DNA of 6,435 nt from Lachnospiraceae bacterium (lineage in GTDB: Bacteria; Bacillota; Clostridia; Lachnospirales; Lachnospiraceae): the NCBI GenBank assembly GCA_021199395.1, contig JAJQIE010000325.1:1-6435 (forward strand), read 5' to 3'. Positions 5,221 through 6,435 of the stretch are shown in pieces (position 1 is the stretch's first letter; every line of letters starts with the position of its first letter). The position numbers and the translations under genes are program-made. The notes beneath the pieces are model-generated. The model was not told where the DNA came from. It was given only the letters and a program-made list of their open reading frames with translations, and did not search any database.

Positions 5221-6435
5221 CAAAGTGCCTCGCTGATTTTTCTGCCGACATAGACACCGCTGGCAGACGCATGGGACAGCGAATGCGTCACACCGCTTCC
5301 GTCTCCGATCACATACAGCCCCTTATGCTTTGTCTCCAGATTCCGGTCAATCTCGACCTCCATATTGTAGAATTTGACCTCCACACCATACAGGAGCGTA
5401 TCGTCGTTCGCCGTACCCGGAGCAATTTTATCCAACGCGTAAATCATCTCAATAATGCCATCCAGGATGCGCTTAGGCAGTACCAGGCTCAGGTCGCCGG
5501 GCGTCGCCCGCAGGGTCGGCTGTACCAGTCCCTCCTCGATACGGGACACGGTGCTGCGGCGGCCTCTCACCAGATCGCCGAACCGCTGCACGATCACACC
5601 GCCGCCCAGCATATTGGATAATCTGGCTATGCTCTCGCCGTATCCGTTGCTGTCCTTGAACGGCTCCGAAAAGTGCTTTGCCACCAGAAGCGCAAAGTTC
5701 GTATTCTCTGTGTGCCTGTCCTCGGATTCATAGCTGTGGCCGTTGACCGTGATAATGCCGTTTGTATTTTCATTCACGACAATGCCATTCGGATTCATGC
5801 AGAATGTCCGCACCCGATCCTCGAACTTCTCTGTGCGGTACACAATCTTGCTCTCATAGAGTTCATCCGTCAGATGTGAAAAAATGACCGCCGGAAGCTC
5901 GACGCGCACTCCGATATCGACACGGTTGGATTTCGTCGGGATATCCAGATCACGACAGATTGCTTCCATCCACTTGCTCCCGCTCCGCCCGACAGAAATC
6001 ACGCAGTCACGACAATATATGTCCTGCATATTATTTATGCAGGACGCAGGCCGCGCATCGCGCAGCGATTCTGTATGCGCGGCTCTCCCGTTCATGTCCT
6101 GCATATTATTTATGCAGGATTGATCTGTCTTTTCTTCCAGGCGTACAAAATAGCCGCCCTCCGTTTTTTCCACGCGTTCCACCGGCGTATCAAAATAAAA
6201 TGTGACGCGATCCCTGAGTATTCCGTACAGGTTTTCCAGCACCTTATAATTGATATCTGTCCCCAGATGGCGGACGGAAGCGTCCAGCAGATTTAATTTA
6301 TTCTGCATACAGAGCTTTTTAAACCTTGTCCCGGCGGTCGAGTACATTTTCGTCCCCTCCCCGCCGTTTTTCATGTTGATCTCATCCACATAGTACATCA
6401 GCTCCAGCGCTTTTTCTCTGCCAATGTACTCATAG
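5220..6435 (-). CDS. NAD(P)/FAD-dependent oxidoreductase (COG2509-like), C-terminal part
   Basis: The frame is open to the window edge, so the gene is incomplete at its 5' end; ~404 residues are visible. The N-terminal FAD-binding GxGxxG region, and probably a Cys-rich stretch, lie outside. Visible family segments are CVISVGRSGSKW, RVDIGVRVEL, KVRTFC-like DRVRTFCMNPNG, VNGHSY, GDLVRGRRST, PGDLSLVLP, LLYGVEVKFY and the closing FAD-contact motif YVIGDGSGVTHSLSHASASG. They match the large uncharacterised clostridial flavoproteins annotated as FAD-dependent oxidoreductase or dehydrogenase; the substrate is unknown. An internal start at 6398 (MYYVDEIN) is not the true start, because the upstream codons (YEYIGREKALEL) continue the family sequence. 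The striking oddity is a ~34-residue in-frame insertion at about 6018-6119, between a beta-strand region (GGYFVRLEEKTDQ) and YCRDCVISVGRSG, where relatives as I recall them have only a few residues. Confidence 0.9.
   Translation of the reverse strand, partial: YEYIGREKALELMYYVDEINMKNGGEGTKMYSTAGTRFKKLCMQNKLNLLDASVRHLGTDINYKVLENLYGILRDRVTFYFDTPVERVEKTEGGYFVRLEEKTDQSCINNMQDMNGRAAHTESLRDARPASCINNMQDIYCRDCVISVGRSGSKWMEAICRDLDIPTKSNRVDIGVRVELPAVIFSHLTDELYESKIVYRTEKFEDRVRTFCMNPNGIVVNENTNGIITVNGHSYESEDRHTENTNFALLVAKHFSEPFKDSNGYGESIARLSNMLGGGVIVQRFGDLVRGRRSTVSRIEEGLVQPTLRATPGDLSLVLPKRILDGIIEMIYALDKIAPGTANDDTLLYGVEVKFYNMEVEIDRNLETKHKGLYVIGDGSGVTHSLSHASASGVYVGRKISEAL
6019..6044. repeat. 26-bp palindromic repeat, copy 1
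   Basis: This copy is identical to 6094-6119. The flanking bases extend its stem to 10 bp (G6021 with C6045). In the coding strand it specifies residues SCINNMQD. Confidence 0.9.
6094..6119. repeat. 26-bp palindromic repeat, copy 2
   Basis: This copy is identical to 6019-6044 at an offset of exactly 75 bp. Its tenth pair would be a G-T (6096 with 6120) rather than the G-C of copy 1. It encodes the first SCINNMQD in the protein. Confidence 0.9.

Larger units (their letters stand above)
6018..6119 (-). repeat. in-frame palindromic element inside the oxidoreductase gene
   Basis: The element consists of three consecutive hairpins. Copies of a 26-bp sequence at 6019-6044 and 6094-6119 are identical. 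Each contains TCCTGCATA-TTATT-TATGCAGGA, a perfect 9-bp stem with a 5-base loop. Between them GCCGCGCAT (6050-6058) and ATGCGCGGC (6075-6083) form another perfect 9-bp stem. The copies start 75 bp apart, so both are read in the same frame and give SCINNMQD twice, separated by MNGRAAHTESLRDARPA. The whole unit is ~102 bp (34 codons) and has no stop in the gene's frame. It has the look of a miniature dispersed repeat that inserted without breaking the gene. The exact edges cannot be set without aligned relatives lacking it. Confidence 0.8.

Noticed and set aside
6019..6119. The two 26-bp repeats as a minimal CRISPR array
   Set aside because: There are only two copies, the intervening 49 bp itself forms a hairpin, the unit lies inside a conserved coding frame, and no cas genes are near.

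Overview
The window reads as chromosomal DNA of an endospore-forming member of the Clostridia, most likely a Lachnospiraceae-type gut bacterium. The evidence is two stage V sporulation genes (spoVAD, spoVAE), a clostridial-type FAD-dependent oxidoreductase, strong AGGAGG-like ribosome binding sites, compact same-strand gene clusters and a moderate GC content. The species cannot be named from this window. All eight genes I support lie on the minus strand, so transcription runs from high to low coordinates.

Layout in transcription order. (1) 6435-5220: the C-terminal ~404 residues of an NAD(P)/FAD-dependent oxidoreductase, N-terminus outside the window. Its reading frame carries a ~102-bp palindrome-rich insertion (about 6018-6119) that stays open and adds ~34 residues. 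(2) 5013-4534: methylglyoxal synthase (mgsA), with a good housekeeping promoter ~115 bases upstream. (3) A three-gene cluster: a LOG/TIGR00730 nucleotide-monophosphate phosphoribohydrolase-like protein (4422-3868), a HAD phosphatase (3795-3046) and a 1-acylglycerol-3-phosphate acyltransferase (plsC, 3049-2330). The last two overlap by ATGA, and a rho-independent terminator closes the cluster. (4) A sporulation unit: a sigma-G-like promoter (2274-2246), spoVAD (2120-1107), a structured 135-bp gap, and spoVAE (971-615). No spoVAC precedes spoVAD here. (5) A ~420-bp intergenic region holding nested inverted repeats and a tentative promoter. (6) 193-1: the first 64 codons of a Mrp-type Na+/H+ antiporter subunit E gene.

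Functionally the window mixes a metabolic safety valve (methylglyoxal bypass), nucleotide and phosphate-ester housekeeping, phospholipid synthesis, dipicolinic-acid transport into the forespore, and ion homeostasis. I see no defence system, phage, transposase or CRISPR array. The most unusual signal is the palindromic element in the oxidoreductase gene: two identical 26-bp hairpin repeats exactly 75 bp apart flank a third GC-rich hairpin and are translated as SCINNMQD twice. It resembles in type, though not in sequence, the protein-coding palindromic elements known from Rickettsia. The second item is a nested inverted-repeat element between spoVAE and the mrp gene.
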